DNA from: CAVVSQ01 sp963848825
Lineage (GTDB): Bacteria > Planctomycetota > Planctomycetia > Gemmatales > Gemmataceae
Length of the DNA: 64,000 nt
Assembly: GCA_963848825.1 (NCBI GenBank)
Contig: CAWKFA010000004.1
Coordinates: 1 to 64,000 of the forward strand
Reading direction: 5' to 3'
How positions within the stretch are numbered: the stretch's first letter is position 1; each line of letters starts with the position of its first letter. This document shows, piece by piece, positions 63,935 to 64,000 of this stretch. Position numbers and translations under genes: made by a program. The notes under the pieces were generated by a model that saw only the letters and a program-made list of their open reading frames with translations, did not search any database and was not told the DNA's origin.

Positions 63935-64000
63935 CGTGAGCCTTCCTCGCCGAACATTATTATTGAGCTGACCAGTCGGTCAGCATATCACCATCTAGTC

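Overview
The window reads as a GC-rich chromosome segment of a planctomycete, most likely Gemmatales. The grounds are a TIGR02996 domain, two-domain DUF1080 proteins, zinc-ribbon Ser/Thr kinases, HEAT/propeller secreted proteins and vWA/FHA signalling proteins. Roughly 25 open genes are interrupted by single-base frameshifts, often at homopolymers, and the downstream frame stays well conserved. This looks more like uncorrected sequencing indels than true decay, so frameshifted genes are described here as one gene.

Layout. 0-4 kb: end of pssA, a riboflavin synthase/KsgA fusion and a secreted HEAT/propeller protein, then a cluster of a ~40-bp hairpin repeat. 4.3-18.4 kb: a minus-strand phospho-signalling locus. 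It holds a zinc-ribbon Ser/Thr kinase, a pseudokinase fused to a PP2C phosphatase, a vWA protein, three FHA proteins and two paralogous zinc-ribbon/membrane proteins, headed by a DUF1080 lipoprotein-type gene. It resembles an expanded TerY-P (vWA/PP2C/kinase) system. 18.6-32 kb: a 2-hydroxyacid dehydrogenase, a SNF2 helicase, DUF2007, HtrA, a DksA-like protein, an M1 peptidase joined to an Omp85-like barrel, a 68-bp tandem repeat, and a zinc ribbon/thioredoxin/protease protein. 32-46 kb: a beta-helix protein, a sugar isomerase, Lhr helicase, PanB, a Gfo/Idh oxidoreductase, an ABC permease, a PQQ-type propeller and TadA. 46-50.6 kb: an 88-bp-period repeat array, small membrane and hydrophilic proteins, a fasciclin protein, DUF378, and a CarH-like B12-dependent regulator. 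50.7-54.5 kb: a worn accessory region with DUF4279, DUF2695-like and DUF1801 genes, and an AbiEii-type nucleotidyltransferase with an unknown partner.

54.7-62.4 kb is the most striking part. A Ro60 (TROVE) gene is preceded on the same strand by five consecutive RNAs that look like bacterial Y RNAs. Each has a conserved Ro-type stem with a covarying terminal helix; four carry a tRNA-like module whose acceptor stem is closed by a loop instead of having free ends. They run straight into a 34-gene tRNA array covering all 20 amino acids. Many spacers in the array consist almost entirely of an 80-90-nt hairpin element, and one such element sits inside the variable arm of a tRNA-Leu. Eight of the tRNAs have C instead of the near-universal U at position 33. 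Together this is a candidate Ro60-Y RNA-tRNA island. The last 1.6 kb carries two small membrane-protein genes.
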